Assembly (NCBI GenBank): GCA_039683515.1
Contig: JBDKRG010000009.1
Location: forward strand, 1 to 64,000
Length of the DNA: 64,000 nt
Source of the DNA: JAJFUE01 sp039683515
GTDB lineage: Bacteria; Sumerlaeota; Sumerlaeia; MVZB01
Direction: 5' to 3'
In this document: piece by piece, positions 25,412 through 34,285 of the stretch
Position numbering within the stretch: position 1 is the stretch's first letter
How the letters are laid out: each line of letters opens with the position of its first letter
Notes under the pieces: generated by a model
The model's database searches: none
The model's input: the letters and a program-made list of their open reading frames with translations, nothing else
Told to the model about the DNA's origin: nothing
Translations under genes and position numbers: made by a program

Positions 25412-27496
25412 TTGAAAGTTTATCCGACTTCGCGCATCCGCAACATCGCCCTGGCCGGCCACACCGGGTCGGGCAAGACAACCCTGACCGAGGCCATGCT
25501 CTGGCAGCTCAAGCAGAGCGACCGGTTCGGCAAGACGGGTGACGGAAACACGCTCTCCGACTACGACCCCGAGGAAATCCGGCGCCAGGTCTCGATCCAG
25601 GCCAGCGTCATCCCGGTCGAATACGAGGACTGCAAGCTCAACCTGATCGACCTGCCCGGCTACCGCGACTTCGTCGGCGAGATCAAGGGCGGCATGCGGC
25701 CGGTCGAAACGATGCTCCTCGTCCTCGACGCAACATCCGGCTTCGACACCGGCGCCGAGTTCGCCTGGCAATACGCCGAGGAATTCAACCTCGCCCGCGT
25801 CATCTTCATCAACAAGCTCGACAAGGAACACGCCTCGTTCCAGAAGGCCGTCGACTCGGCCCAGACCGCCCTCGGCATCCGCCTGGCCCCGGTCATCCTG
25901 CCGGTCGGCGAAGGCCTCGGCCTGGAGGCGGTCATCGACCTCATCAAGATGAAGCTGGTGCGCGTCGAAGGCCAGAAAGTCACGATGAGCGAGATCCCGG
26001 CCAACCTGGCTGACGAGGCCCAGGCCGCGCGCGATCAGCTCGTCGAGGCCGCCGCCGAGGGCGACGACGAACTCACCATGAAGTTCCTCGACGAAGGCAA
26101 GCTGGAGCAGGAAGAAGTCGTTCGCGGCCTGGCGGCGGTCATCGCCCAGCGCCGCGCCGTCCCGGTCGCCGGCGGCGCCGCCGCGCAGCTGATCGGCATC
26201 CGCACGCTGCTCGACCTGGCCGCGACCTGCTTCCCCGACCCGACCAACAGCAGCTCCTACCAGTACACCGAGGGCAAGAGCGAGGAAGTCAAGGACCTCG
26301 CGATCGCCGACGAAGGCCCGCTGGCCCTGCACGTCTTCAAGACCATCATCGACCCGTTCGCCGGCAAGATCAGCCTGTTCAAGGTCCTGCGCGGCACGGG
26401 CAAGGGCGAGCTCGCCCTCGCCAACGTCAACCAGAACAAGACCGAGCGCATCGCGCACCTGCTCGCCGCCAAGGGCAAGCAGACGATCGAGATCGACGAG
26501 CTGCACGCCGGCGACATCGGCTGCGCCGTCAAGCTCGAGAGCGTCCACACGGGCGACACCCTGACGGCCCCCGAGGCCGAGATCAAGGTCACGCCGCTGG
26601 CCCTGCCCAAGCCCAACGTCTTCATGTCGGTCCACGCCAAGAGCCGCGCCGACGAGGACAAGATCGGCATCGGCTTCCACCGCCTGATCGAGCAGGACCC
26701 GTCGCTCAAGATCGAGCGCAACCCCGAGACCATCCAGACGATCCTGTCGGGCAACGGCGAGACGCACCTGCAGGTCGCCGTCAACCGCATCAAGGACCTC
26801 TCCAAGGTCGACGTCGAGCTCGAAGCGCCGAAGATCCCGTACCGCGAAACGATCACCAAAAAGGCCGAGGGCCAGGGCAAGCACAAGAAACAGACCGGCG
26901 GCCACGGCCAGTACGGCGACTGCTGGATCCGGTTCGAGCCCCTGCCCGAAGGCTCGGGCTTCGAGTTCGTGTGGGAGGTCGTCGGCGGCGTCGTCCCGAC
27001 CAACTTCAAATCGGCCATCGAGAAGGGCCTCATCGAGTCGCTGCAGCGCGGCGTCCTGTCCGGCTCGCCGACGGTCGACGTCAAGGCGGCCTGCTACTTC
27101 GGCTCGTACCACGCGGTCGACTCCTCGGACATGGCGTTCAAGGTCGCGGCCTCGCTCGCGTTCAAGAACGTCATCCCCAAGTGCGGCCCGATCATCCTCG
27201 AGCCGGTCTCCAAGGTCACGATCACGATCCCCGAGGAATACATGGGCGACGTGATGGGCGACATGAACAGCCGCCGCGGCCGCATCCTCGGCATGAACCC
27301 GACCGGCAAGAAGCAGGTCATCACGGCCAACGTGCCGCTGTCCGAACTGACGACCTACAGCCGCCAGCTCAACTCGATCACGCAGGGCCGCGGCACGTTC
27401 GAGATGGAGTTCGACCACTACGAGCGCGTCCCGGGCGAGGTCCAGGAAAAGATCATCGCCGAGGCCAAGGCCCGCCAGGAAGCCGAACAGGACTGA
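25412..27496 (+). CDS. EF-G-like translational GTPase (EF-G II / FusA2-type)
   Basis: The 694-residue protein has the translational GTPase layout: P-loop AGHTGSGKTTL near residue 17, DLPGYRDF (G3), NKLDKE (G4), then EF-G domains II-V with GHGQYGDCWIRFEPL in domain IV and GDVMGDMNSRRGRILGM in domain V. Replacement of the canonical switch sequences and the DLPGY form place it in the EF-G-like group, a paralogue whose role differs from or overlaps with ribosome translocation and recycling. AAGGAG lies 8 bases before a TTG at 25412, which gives the family N-terminus (KVYPTSRIRNIALAG); the frame is open further upstream without support. It appears to be monocistronic. Confidence 0.92.
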   Translation: MKVYPTSRIRNIALAGHTGSGKTTLTEAMLWQLKQSDRFGKTGDGNTLSDYDPEEIRRQVSIQASVIPVEYEDCKLNLIDLPGYRDFVGEIKGGMRPVETMLLVLDATSGFDTGAEFAWQYAEEFNLARVIFINKLDKEHASFQKAVDSAQTALGIRLAPVILPVGEGLGLEAVIDLIKMKLVRVEGQKVTMSEIPANLADEAQAARDQLVEAAAEGDDELTMKFLDEGKLEQEEVVRGLAAVIAQRRAVPVAGGAAAQLIGIRTLLDLAATCFPDPTNSSSYQYTEGKSEEVKDLAIADEGPLALHVFKTIIDPFAGKISLFKVLRGTGKGELALANVNQNKTERIAHLLAAKGKQTIEIDELHAGDIGCAVKLESVHTGDTLTAPEAEIKVTPLALPKPNVFMSVHAKSRADEDKIGIGFHRLIEQDPSLKIERNPETIQTILSGNGETHLQVAVNRIKDLSKVDVELEAPKIPYRETITKKAEGQGKHKKQTGGHGQYGDCWIRFEPLPEGSGFEFVWEVVGGVVPTNFKSAIEKGLIESLQRGVLSGSPTVDVKAACYFGSYHAVDSSDMAFKVAASLAFKNVIPKCGPIILEPVSKVTITIPEEYMGDVMGDMNSRRGRILGMNPTGKKQVITANVPLSELTTYSRQLNSITQGRGTFEMEFDHYERVPGEVQEKIIAEAKARQEAEQD

Positions 27497-27499
27497 GGC

Positions 27500-27606
27500 G
27501 ATTGCGGATTTCGGATTGCGGATTTAAGCAATGGAACCCATGAGTCCTATGGGTCCTATAGGTCCCATAGGACTTATAGGACTCATAAGACCCATAGGAC
27601 CCATTC
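27500..27606. repeat. GATTGCG repeat and 9-bp array
   Basis: After the EF-G-like gene comes one GATTGCGGATTTCGGATTGCGG unit (27500-27521), then about eight near-copies of a 9-mer of the form GGTCCYATA (27533-27604), partly palindromic. The array runs to the start of the DUF115 gene and may supply its AGGA ribosome binding site. Confidence 0.8.
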
Positions 27607-27609
27607 ATT

Positions 27610-28818
27610 TTGACTACCCTCCTCTACCTCCCCGAAGGCTCAACACTGCTCGCCGAGCGCTGGCTGGCGGCGCAGCCGGCGGAGGCACGGGTTTTCCTTC
27701 TCCACGAATACGGCATGGCCGACGCCGCGCGGACGTTGACCGAGAAATATCGGTTCATTCAAGACCATGCGCTGATGCCGGGCTCCGCCGGCGCCGAGAA
27801 CGAGGCCCTGCGCGCCCGCCTCGCCTCGATCGAGCGCGCGGTGCTCCCGGTCGCCCCGGGCTCCTACCCGCTCATCTTCCAGGAACCGGCCGCCATCCCC
27901 GACATCCGCCCGTATTACCCGCTCGTCCGCCGGTTGTGGACGCTTGGCGTCCGCCACTTTGAAATTTGCAACCTCGGCGGCTCCTTCGCCTTTTCCGTCC
28001 CGCACCTGCTCGACGAATTCGTGAACCGGCATCGCGGCCGGCGCTGCTTCGTCGTCGGCAACGGCCCGAGCCTCAACCAGATCGACATGAGCCGCCTCAA
28101 GGACGAGATCACGCTGGGGGCCAACCGCGGCTACCTGGGCTTCGAGCGCTGGGGATTCCAGTTCACTTACTGGGGGATGATCGACTGGCTGCAGATCGAG
28201 CAGTACGGCCCCGAATACGAGGCGGCGATCCCGGCCGAGACCGTCAAGTTCGTCCCCTACAAATACCTGCCGCTGCTGCGGTTCGAAAACGCCTGCCCGA
28301 TGAACACGGTCTACACGCCGCGGCCGGTCTTCAGCGAGCGCCCCGACCAGCTCTATCGCGGCCACTCGGTCACCTACGCGCTCATCGAGGCGGCGGCGAT
28401 GATGGGCTGCGACCCGATCATCCTCGTCGGAATCGATCACCGCTACAACCTGGCCGAGCCATGGCCGCAGAAAACGCGCCGCGCGATCCGCCAGACGCTC
28501 GTCCGCCCGATCTACGACATGCCGTTCTACCAGGGGATTCGCGCCTGGCGCGAGGCCCGCTCGCATGCGAAAAAACAGGGCCAGGCACGGCCGGCGCTAT
28601 GGAGCGCCGCCGACGCCGGCGAGCCGACCCACTTCGACGACAAATACACCGGCGGCCAGCACAAGCAGTTCATGATGCCCTACCCGCGCGAGTCCGAGCG
28701 CGACTACCGCTGCGCGCTCGCCTGGGCGCGACGCCACGGCCGCCGGATCCTGAACGCAACGCCAGGCAGCGCCTTGCAGGTTTTCCCGAAGGTGGCATTC
28801 GATACGCTGTTCAGATGA
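27610..28818 (+). CDS. DUF115 (MptE-like / Maf-type) family protein
   Basis: The 402-residue protein contains the DUF115 signature CFVVGNGPSLNQIDMSRLKDE followed by ITLGANRGYLGFERWGFQ and, later, GCDPIILVGIDHRYN. The family includes archaeal 6-hydroxymethylpterin pyrophosphokinase MptE and Maf proteins that glycosylate flagellin with nonulosonic acids. Because fliD and fliS are in the window, a flagellin-modifying role is possible, but the gene is not next to them. The start is a TTG at 27610 with AGGA about 10 bases upstream inside the 9-bp array; no ATG fits better. The first 120 residues are not recognised. Confidence 0.78.
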   Translation: MTTLLYLPEGSTLLAERWLAAQPAEARVFLLHEYGMADAARTLTEKYRFIQDHALMPGSAGAENEALRARLASIERAVLPVAPGSYPLIFQEPAAIPDIRPYYPLVRRLWTLGVRHFEICNLGGSFAFSVPHLLDEFVNRHRGRRCFVVGNGPSLNQIDMSRLKDEITLGANRGYLGFERWGFQFTYWGMIDWLQIEQYGPEYEAAIPAETVKFVPYKYLPLLRFENACPMNTVYTPRPVFSERPDQLYRGHSVTYALIEAAAMMGCDPIILVGIDHRYNLAEPWPQKTRRAIRQTLVRPIYDMPFYQGIRAWREARSHAKKQGQARPALWSAADAGEPTHFDDKYTGGQHKQFMMPYPRESERDYRCALAWARRHGRRILNATPGSALQVFPKVAFDTLFR

Positions 28819-29135
28819 AGGGTGAAGGGTGAAGAGAGAAGGGTGACAGAGGGACGAATGCCGGCCTTGAATTCAGCCGTCCCTACGGGACTCTTACGTG
28901 TTTTCGCCTTGTGTCCCGCCATTGGCATGGCGGGCTGAAAGCATTCGTCCCTTCAGGACTTGGAAAACTGGATCCGCTTTATTGGACAGTAGTGAAACAT
29001 AAACTTGGAATTTACTTTCACTCTTCACCCTTCAATCTTCACTCTTCACAGAAACTTCACTTCCAGCTTGCATGCTGTCTCTCAACCGACCACAATGTTT
29101 CCGCGCGAAGTCGCGATACCACTTGAGGAGCTGTC
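28819..29135. repeat. Intergenic region with TTCACCC repeats flanking a hairpin element
   Basis: No gene is seen. GGGTGAAG-type repeats (28819-28849) and inverted TTCACCC/TTCACTC copies (29019-29049) flank the three-hairpin element at 28871-28959. The arrangement looks like an element inserted between, or carried with, inverted short repeats. Its 3' end contains the ribosome binding site of the DegT gene. Confidence 0.65.
28871..28959. repeat. Three-hairpin element, copy A
   Basis: Hairpins are GTCCC-TAC-GGGAC, CCCGCCAT-TGGC-ATGGCGGG and GTCC-CTTCA-GGAC. TTCAGCC at the 5' side can pair with GGCTGAA after the second hairpin. Copy B (44829-44919) keeps the same layout with changed loops and a changed third stem. 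Confidence 0.8.
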
Positions 29136-30293
29136 ATGAACGCGCCCACCTCCAACCAGCCCATCCCGCTGCTCGACCTCAAGGCCCAGCACGCCACCAT
29201 CGCCGATGATATCCGCGCGGCCTACGACCGCGTGATCGCCGCCCAGGCGTTCATCATGGGCCATGAAGTCGAAGCCTTCGAAAAGGAAGTCGGTCAGTGG
29301 ATCGGCATCCCGCACGCCATCGGCTGCGCCTCCGGTTCGGACGCACTGCTGCTTGCCCTGATGGCGCTCGACCTCGAGCCCGGCGACGAAGTCATCACGT
29401 CCCCGTACACGTTCTTCGCGACCGTCAGCGCGATCACGCGCAACGGCCTCAAGCCCGTCTTCTGCGACATCGAGCCGCGCACGTTCAACATGGACGTCAC
29501 CAAGCTCGAATCGCTCATCACCGACCGCACCCGCGTCATCCTGCCCGTGCACCTCTACGGCCAGCTCGCCGACATGACCGCGATCAACCGGATCGCCGAG
29601 CGCCACAACCTGTTCGTCATCGAGGATGCCTGCCAGGCCATCGGCGCGCGCGACAAAAAATTCCGCGCCGGCGCCGTCGGCACGGTCGGCTGCTTCAGCT
29701 TCTTCCCGTCCAAGAACCTCGGCGGCCACGGCGACGGCGGCCTGATGACCACCGCCGACCCGCTCATGGCCACCAAGCTGCGCAGCCTGCGCCTGCACGG
29801 CTCGACCGAGCGCTACTTCCACAAGGTCGTCGGCATCAACTCGCGCCTCGACGCCCTGCAGGCGGCCGTCCTGCGCGTCAAGCTCCCCCACCTCGAAAAA
29901 TGGAACGCCGGCCGCGCCGCGACCGCCAAGCGCTACAGCGAAATGTTCGGCGAGGCGGGCGTCCTGCAGACCGAGGGCGTCGCCCCCGAGACGGGCCGCG
30001 TCCTGGTCCCCGTGGTCGTCACCGACCACCACGTTTTCCACCAGTACGTCATCCGCGTCCAGCAGCGCGACAAGGTCATGGCGCACCTCAAGGAAAAGCA
30101 GATCGGCCACGCGATTTACTACCCGCTGTCGCTGCACATGCAGGAGTGCTTCGCCGACCTCGGCTACCGCGAGGGCGACCTCCCCGAATCCGAGCGCGCC
30201 AGCCGCGAAACGCTCGCCCTGCCGATCTACCCCGAACTCACGGAAGACCAGCAGCGCCGCGTCGTCGCCGCGATCGCCGAAGCGATCCGCTAG
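29136..30293 (+). CDS. DegT/DnrJ/EryC1/StrS-family sugar aminotransferase
   Basis: The 385-residue PLP enzyme has the family landmarks: GCASGSDALLLALMAL for cofactor phosphate binding, VPVHLYGQ-like region (LPVHLYGQLADM), EDACQAIGA (Asp binding the pyridine N) and SFFPSKNLGGHGDGG with the internal Lys that forms the aldimine. Members aminate nucleotide-linked keto-sugars for surface polysaccharides, lipopolysaccharide or glycoproteins. GAGGAG lies 5 bases before the ATG. A strong terminator follows, so it is a single-gene unit. The sugar cannot be deduced. Confidence 0.93.
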   Translation: MNAPTSNQPIPLLDLKAQHATIADDIRAAYDRVIAAQAFIMGHEVEAFEKEVGQWIGIPHAIGCASGSDALLLALMALDLEPGDEVITSPYTFFATVSAITRNGLKPVFCDIEPRTFNMDVTKLESLITDRTRVILPVHLYGQLADMTAINRIAERHNLFVIEDACQAIGARDKKFRAGAVGTVGCFSFFPSKNLGGHGDGGLMTTADPLMATKLRSLRLHGSTERYFHKVVGINSRLDALQAAVLRVKLPHLEKWNAGRAATAKRYSEMFGEAGVLQTEGVAPETGRVLVPVVVTDHHVFHQYVIRVQQRDKVMAHLKEKQIGHAIYYPLSLHMQECFADLGYREGDLPESERASRETLALPIYPELTEDQQRRVVAAIAEAIR

Positions 30294-30314
30294 CTCACAA
30301 CACAAACGAGCAAA

Positions 30315-30347
30315 AATGAGGCAGGCCGAACGCCTGCCTCATTTTTT
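30315..30347 (+). terminator. Rho-independent terminator after the aminotransferase gene
   Basis: A perfect 12-bp stem AATGAGGCAGGC (30315-30326) pairs with 30332-30343 around CGAAC and is followed by a run of T. It sits 22 bases after the stop codon. This is the clearest intrinsic terminator in the window. Confidence 0.93.
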
Positions 30348-30454
30348 ATATACACAAATATGGTGGATTATGATTTGAACCGCCAAGCGGTTCGATCCCC
30401 ATGACGCAACGACATGAAGCAGCCCAACCCGGCCTTATTAATCTGTAGTGCTCG

Positions 30455-32257
30455 TTACAATCTGCGCGGCGGGGTGGTCGCGTGATCGATCACCACGCCT
30501 GCCGGCGTGATTTCCCACTTCTTTTCAAGACCGGGAATGCCCACGACGGTACGAATGAGGGCGCCGTCCGGATCGTAGACGTCGACATCCCCGGCGAGAA
30601 CGTAGATGTTTCCCTTGGCGTCGACCGCGAGCTTGCCCACGGCGCCTTTCCAGCCTCGGACGGCAATGGCCCACCGGAACTTGCCGTCGGGCCCGTGTTT
30701 CTGGACTCTCCAGTCGAGGAATGTATACAGATCGTACCTGTTGCCGGCGTTGTCGGTCGCGGTCGAGACCGCCGAACAGTGCGACAGCGCGTGATTGACG
30801 GCCATCTGCGGCGGCGCCGCCAAATCGCCCCTGTTTAAACTCACGAAGTACCAGAGGATGAACCCGATGAACAGCCAGAGGATCATAAACAACATGACAC
30901 CCCTGAGCACGGCGAGTTCGCGGCGGAATGGCTTGGGATCGAGCCGCCCGCCGCGTCGTCTTTGCGCAATCATTCTGGCCCAGAGGATGCCGTACATGAT
31001 TGCAAAGACCACCCAAGCCGGCCCGACCAGCCATAAGGGCGATGTGCGGCCGCCGCTAAACCTGTGCACGACGTACCCGGTGATGAATGCAAGGACAAAG
31101 AGCGGGCTTAGCCCGACCAGCCCACGCGGAGTGATTTCCCTGTCCGATCCGGGGGCGGGGGTGGGGACATTTTTTTTCGTAGCGCCCAGGATGTGTTTGA
31201 AACCCATCCAAGGCAGTTGGGGTGTCGCGGGGGCCATCTGTTCAAGTGATGGAGCGCCGACGGGCATCAATCGCGCAAGCACGTCTGCGATCTGGTCGGC
31301 CTCGTCGGCGCTCAGGGGCCGAATCCCAATCGTCTGCTTTTCGCCCTCGTAATCGAAATAGAGCCGCATGTCGCCACGCCCGCCTGATTCGCCGATCCGC
31401 ATGTTTTGAATGCGCGCGACATGGTAAGAAAAGCTTTGCTTCGGAAACAGGTGCGTATCCGTGACGACCAGGAGCGTCGGATCGGCCTTGATCTCCTCAC
31501 TGCCATCCCATGCCGCACGCAACAGGACGCCGCCGGCGACCAAGGCGATGAACGCGATGGTCTGCACCGTAACCGTCACCCCGCCCGAGAAGCCGGAACC
31601 GATCCAGAAGAACGCAACCGCCCAGGCGGCCAGCCATAAACTGATCAAACAGATAACGGGATAATTGCGCGGGGGCGCGATGGTAATCGTTGCAGACATG
31701 ATTTTATTCGGACCGCTTTCGGCAAGCCACACGGCGAAGCCCGGAGATCCTTCCGGGATGTTGCGGAATGCCACGACAAGCAGACCCAAAGCGAAGAGAT
31801 ACACGGCGCCGATTATTGCCGCCATAAACATCAATTTGCGGTGTTTCCATTGGGGCGTGACTTGAATCGGCAGATGCGTACCGGGCGAATCCGCAAGGTA
31901 GGTGACCGTAAAATGATCTCCGACCGCGAGCAGGGGATTGATGCCGTAGTCGTCCATGCCGAAGACGTTTTTGCCGAGGCGGCGCGAGCCGAATTTTACG
32001 AGGCTCCCCTGGCGCTTTTGTCCGGCCTCATCCGGATACGAATAATCAAAGATATTATAAACATGCTGGGTGTCCTGCTTCCGCACGACGCGCGAGGCGT
32101 CGACGCGCGCCGTCGCATTGCGGCCGCTGTCAAGGAGACTTTGATATAACCTCTGATCCTCGATCGTATGGATTAACTCACCGGTCACGAGCCAGATCAT
32201 CATCACGCCGGCAAACAGCGGGAAAATGAATTTCCGGTAGCTGATGGAGCTTCTCAT
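30455..32257 (-). CDS. Membrane protein with DUF3592-like region and C-terminal NHL-like repeats
   Basis: The 600-residue protein has at least six membrane segments in two sets (first near residues 10-28 and 140-165; later GLSPLFVLAFITGYVV, LVGPAWVVFAIMYGILW and LFMILWLFIGFILWYF). The extracytoplasmic part after the first segment (NATARVDASRVVRK, ending in VGDHFTVTYLADSP) resembles DUF3592. The C-terminal 120 residues contain NHL-like strands (FRWAIAVRGWKGAVGKLAVDAKGNIYVLAGDVDVYDPDG cut into shorter blades). No function is known. GGGGA precedes the ATG at 32257; 32272 is an alternative start. The gene stands alone. Confidence 0.72.
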   Translation of the reverse strand: MRSSISYRKFIFPLFAGVMMIWLVTGELIHTIEDQRLYQSLLDSGRNATARVDASRVVRKQDTQHVYNIFDYSYPDEAGQKRQGSLVKFGSRRLGKNVFGMDDYGINPLLAVGDHFTVTYLADSPGTHLPIQVTPQWKHRKLMFMAAIIGAVYLFALGLLVVAFRNIPEGSPGFAVWLAESGPNKIMSATITIAPPRNYPVICLISLWLAAWAVAFFWIGSGFSGGVTVTVQTIAFIALVAGGVLLRAAWDGSEEIKADPTLLVVTDTHLFPKQSFSYHVARIQNMRIGESGGRGDMRLYFDYEGEKQTIGIRPLSADEADQIADVLARLMPVGAPSLEQMAPATPQLPWMGFKHILGATKKNVPTPAPGSDREITPRGLVGLSPLFVLAFITGYVVHRFSGGRTSPLWLVGPAWVVFAIMYGILWARMIAQRRRGGRLDPKPFRRELAVLRGVMLFMILWLFIGFILWYFVSLNRGDLAAPPQMAVNHALSHCSAVSTATDNAGNRYDLYTFLDWRVQKHGPDGKFRWAIAVRGWKGAVGKLAVDAKGNIYVLAGDVDVYDPDGALIRTVVGIPGLEKKWEITPAGVVIDHATTPPRRL

Positions 32258-32653
32258 CAAATATCCCCACATTTCGCAAGTGACGGTTGACCTTATGTTT
32301 TATCGAGTCAGCTCAAGGATTTTGTTCCTCCTCGGCGCGCCTGGGTTTGCGGCCGAGTGGCTGGTATGATGATCGAATCGCTTCGCGGTTCAAAAACAAA
32401 TCCGATTTCAAAACAAAATCCAATTTCAAAAACACAACCAATCCCAAAAACGAATCCGATTCAAACAAATCCGGCACATGCACAACCCCGATCGAACAAC
32501 CCATAACACGACAATACAAGCCTGCCGGAACTGGATGCAGACTCTCTTATGATTCGGTATTTTCCAACCAAATAATTGATTGCGCGTTGGCGAGCCGCTT
32601 CCATGAAAGCCGAGAGATGGGATGGCCGGCAGGCCGCTTCGAGCCGAAGCGGC
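32258..32653. repeat. Intergenic region with AT-rich AATCCGA repeats
   Basis: No gene is seen. A motif TGATCGAATCGCTTCGCGG (32374-32392) has a close partner at 58353-58371. It is followed by tandem-like AAATCCGATTTC/AAATCCAATTTC words (about 32395-32475). A 27-bp palindromic module closes the region at 32631-32657. Confidence 0.7.
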
Positions 32654-32657
32654 CTAC
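32631..32657 (-). repeat. 27-bp palindromic module at the end of the DUF342 gene
   Basis: AGGCCGCTTCG (32631-32641) pairs with CGAAGCGGCCT (32645-32655). The TAG inside its GTAGGCC end is the stop codon of the DUF342/FapA gene. Confidence 0.8.
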
Positions 32658-34048
32658 TTCTTTTGGAAGTCGCCGAGAATCGAGGTTTCGGATCCGTCGA
32701 GCTTGTGGAGGTGAAGCTGCTCGTTCAGGAACGTGGCGTAAAGCGGGCCGGGCATTTCTTCGCTGATCGTCACCTTCGACGCCCCGCAGCAAATCTTCGC
32801 CTCGGGAAAAAGTTTTCCCCTGACCACGATCCGGGCCGCCGGCCGGCTCGGCGGCGGCGGCAACTGCTCGGCTTCCTGACGCGCCGACTCGACCGCTTTC
32901 TCGAGCTCCCACGCCTCGAACTGCAGCTCGGTCATCTTCTCGCGGTCGGCCGCGCTCAGATTCTGTTGCACATTAAACGCTTCGAGTTCCTTGTGGATTT
33001 CGTCCAGCCGCGCCTTCTCCGGCGGATCCGGTTCTTTCTCGCGCGCGGCCCGCGAGGTGTCGCCAATCACGAGCCGCGTCGGCGCGCACATCGCGTTGCC
33101 GGCCTCGCCCACGTCCATGCCCCGTTCGGCCGCGGCCTCTCCGCCGATCAGCCGCCCGTTCGGCATGAGGATGCGCCCGCTTGTCTTCAGGTTCGAATGG
33201 ATGATCTCGCTTTCGACCAGGATGTCGTCGCCGGCCTGCACCTCGGCTTCCCGCAGGTAGCGGGCGCGAATGCCCCCGCCCGCGACAATCCTGCGCCCCT
33301 TCGCGCCGGTAATCCCCTGGTCGACGCGCAGGTTGCCGCCGGTCTGGATGTCCGACGGTTCGACCGACCCCTGAATCTCGACGTCTCCGCCCGCCTCGAT
33401 CCGCGATCCGGCGAGCACGTCGCCCTTCACGACCACGGCCCCGTGATGCCGGATGTGGCCCGTTTCAAGCCCGACGTCGCCGGAGATCGCAAGGACGTCG
33501 TCGACCGCCAGGATCTCCGAAGCCCACCGCACGCGCCCGGCCGCGGCCGCATAGTAGCTGTGAGCGCCGTCCGCCTTTTCGTCGCGCACGTTCGGGCCGA
33601 GGTGGACGCGCAGCTGGCTCGGCCGCCCGACCGGGATCCGCTTGCCGAACACGTCCGTTCCGGCTTTGCCCTCGCGCGCCGGCAGAAGCCTCGCCAGCAG
33701 TTCGCCCGCCTGCACGGACGGCTCCCCCGACCGCCGCCTGAAATCGATCCGCCCCGTCGCCGGATCGACCATGAACCCGGTGTCGAAGAAGTCGCGCGCC
33801 CATTCCAGCCTGGAGTCCTGCGCGGGAACCGGCGGCACGCCCCGGGCCACGATGACCCGCCCACCCATGGCCAACTGCTTCTCGAGGGCGTCCCGCTCGA
33901 CGGAGGTCGCGATTTTAAGCGCCTTAAGCTGGGTCTGGATTTTCTCGACGACCGAATCGATGCCGAACCCCGCCGCATCACACTCCAGCGTCACGGCAAG
34001 CCGGTCTTCCGACACAACCAGCGCGATCTCAAGGGTTCCGGTTTCCAT
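32654..34048 (-). CDS. FapA-like DUF342 protein
   Basis: The 464-residue protein shows the DUF342 layout: an N-terminal alpha/beta part, then FMVDPATGRIDFR, and a long right-handed beta-helix with repeated short strands (GDVGLETGHIRHHGAVVVKGDVLAGSRIEAGGDV in short units, GGNLRVDQGITG). A predicted coiled coil (KARLDEIHKELEAFNVQQN) and a final beta segment follow. FapA and relatives are linked to flagellar assembly and cell-shape or polymerising scaffolds; in this genome the role is open. The ATG at 34048 begins METGTLEIAL; longer frames up to 34177 run through a hairpin. The stop codon lies in a 27-bp palindromic module. Confidence 0.82.
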   Translation of the reverse strand: METGTLEIALVVSEDRLAVTLECDAAGFGIDSVVEKIQTQLKALKIATSVERDALEKQLAMGGRVIVARGVPPVPAQDSRLEWARDFFDTGFMVDPATGRIDFRRRSGEPSVQAGELLARLLPAREGKAGTDVFGKRIPVGRPSQLRVHLGPNVRDEKADGAHSYYAAAAGRVRWASEILAVDDVLAISGDVGLETGHIRHHGAVVVKGDVLAGSRIEAGGDVEIQGSVEPSDIQTGGNLRVDQGITGAKGRRIVAGGGIRARYLREAEVQAGDDILVESEIIHSNLKTSGRILMPNGRLIGGEAAAERGMDVGEAGNAMCAPTRLVIGDTSRAAREKEPDPPEKARLDEIHKELEAFNVQQNLSAADREKMTELQFEAWELEKAVESARQEAEQLPPPPSRPAARIVVRGKLFPEAKICCGASKVTISEEMPGPLYATFLNEQLHLHKLDGSETSILGDFQKK

Positions 34049-34119
34049 GGTCGCTGCCCTTAAATCCGTTACAAGGAACAACTTGATAACAATCCCATCC
34101 GGTGAAACCAAACCCGGCA

Positions 34120-34172
34120 CAAAAACAAAATGGCGCAAACCTTCGAGCCCTTGACGGGTTCCCGGTTGCGCC
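34120..34172 (-). terminator. Hairpin with U-tract between yqeY and the DUF342 gene
   Basis: On the minus strand GGCGCAACC (34172-34164) pairs with GGTTTGCGCC (34141-34132), then ATTTTGTTTTT follows. It fits an intrinsic terminator for yqeY. Upstream there is a further hairpin TCAGATT-TGTGG-AATCTGA (about 34201-34183), so attenuation of the DUF342 gene is also possible. Confidence 0.7.
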
Positions 34173-34285
34173 ACCAACTATCAGATTCCACAAATCTGAG
34201 CGTTTGGCGACCTGCACGACAGCGCAGGCCATTTCTTCAGTACATCTTTCGACCGAATCTCGTCCTTACTTGAATTTATTACAGC

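Noticed and set aside
25256..27418. 720-codon minus-strand frame opposite the EF-G-like gene
   Set aside because: The plus strand encodes an intact GTPase; the antisense frame has biased Val/Asp/Arg composition without motifs.
34120..34285. Cyclic di-GMP riboswitch upstream of the DUF342 gene
   Set aside because: The conserved GGGCAAACC/GACGCAAAGCC core of the GEMM aptamer is not present; kept only as a hairpin/terminator.
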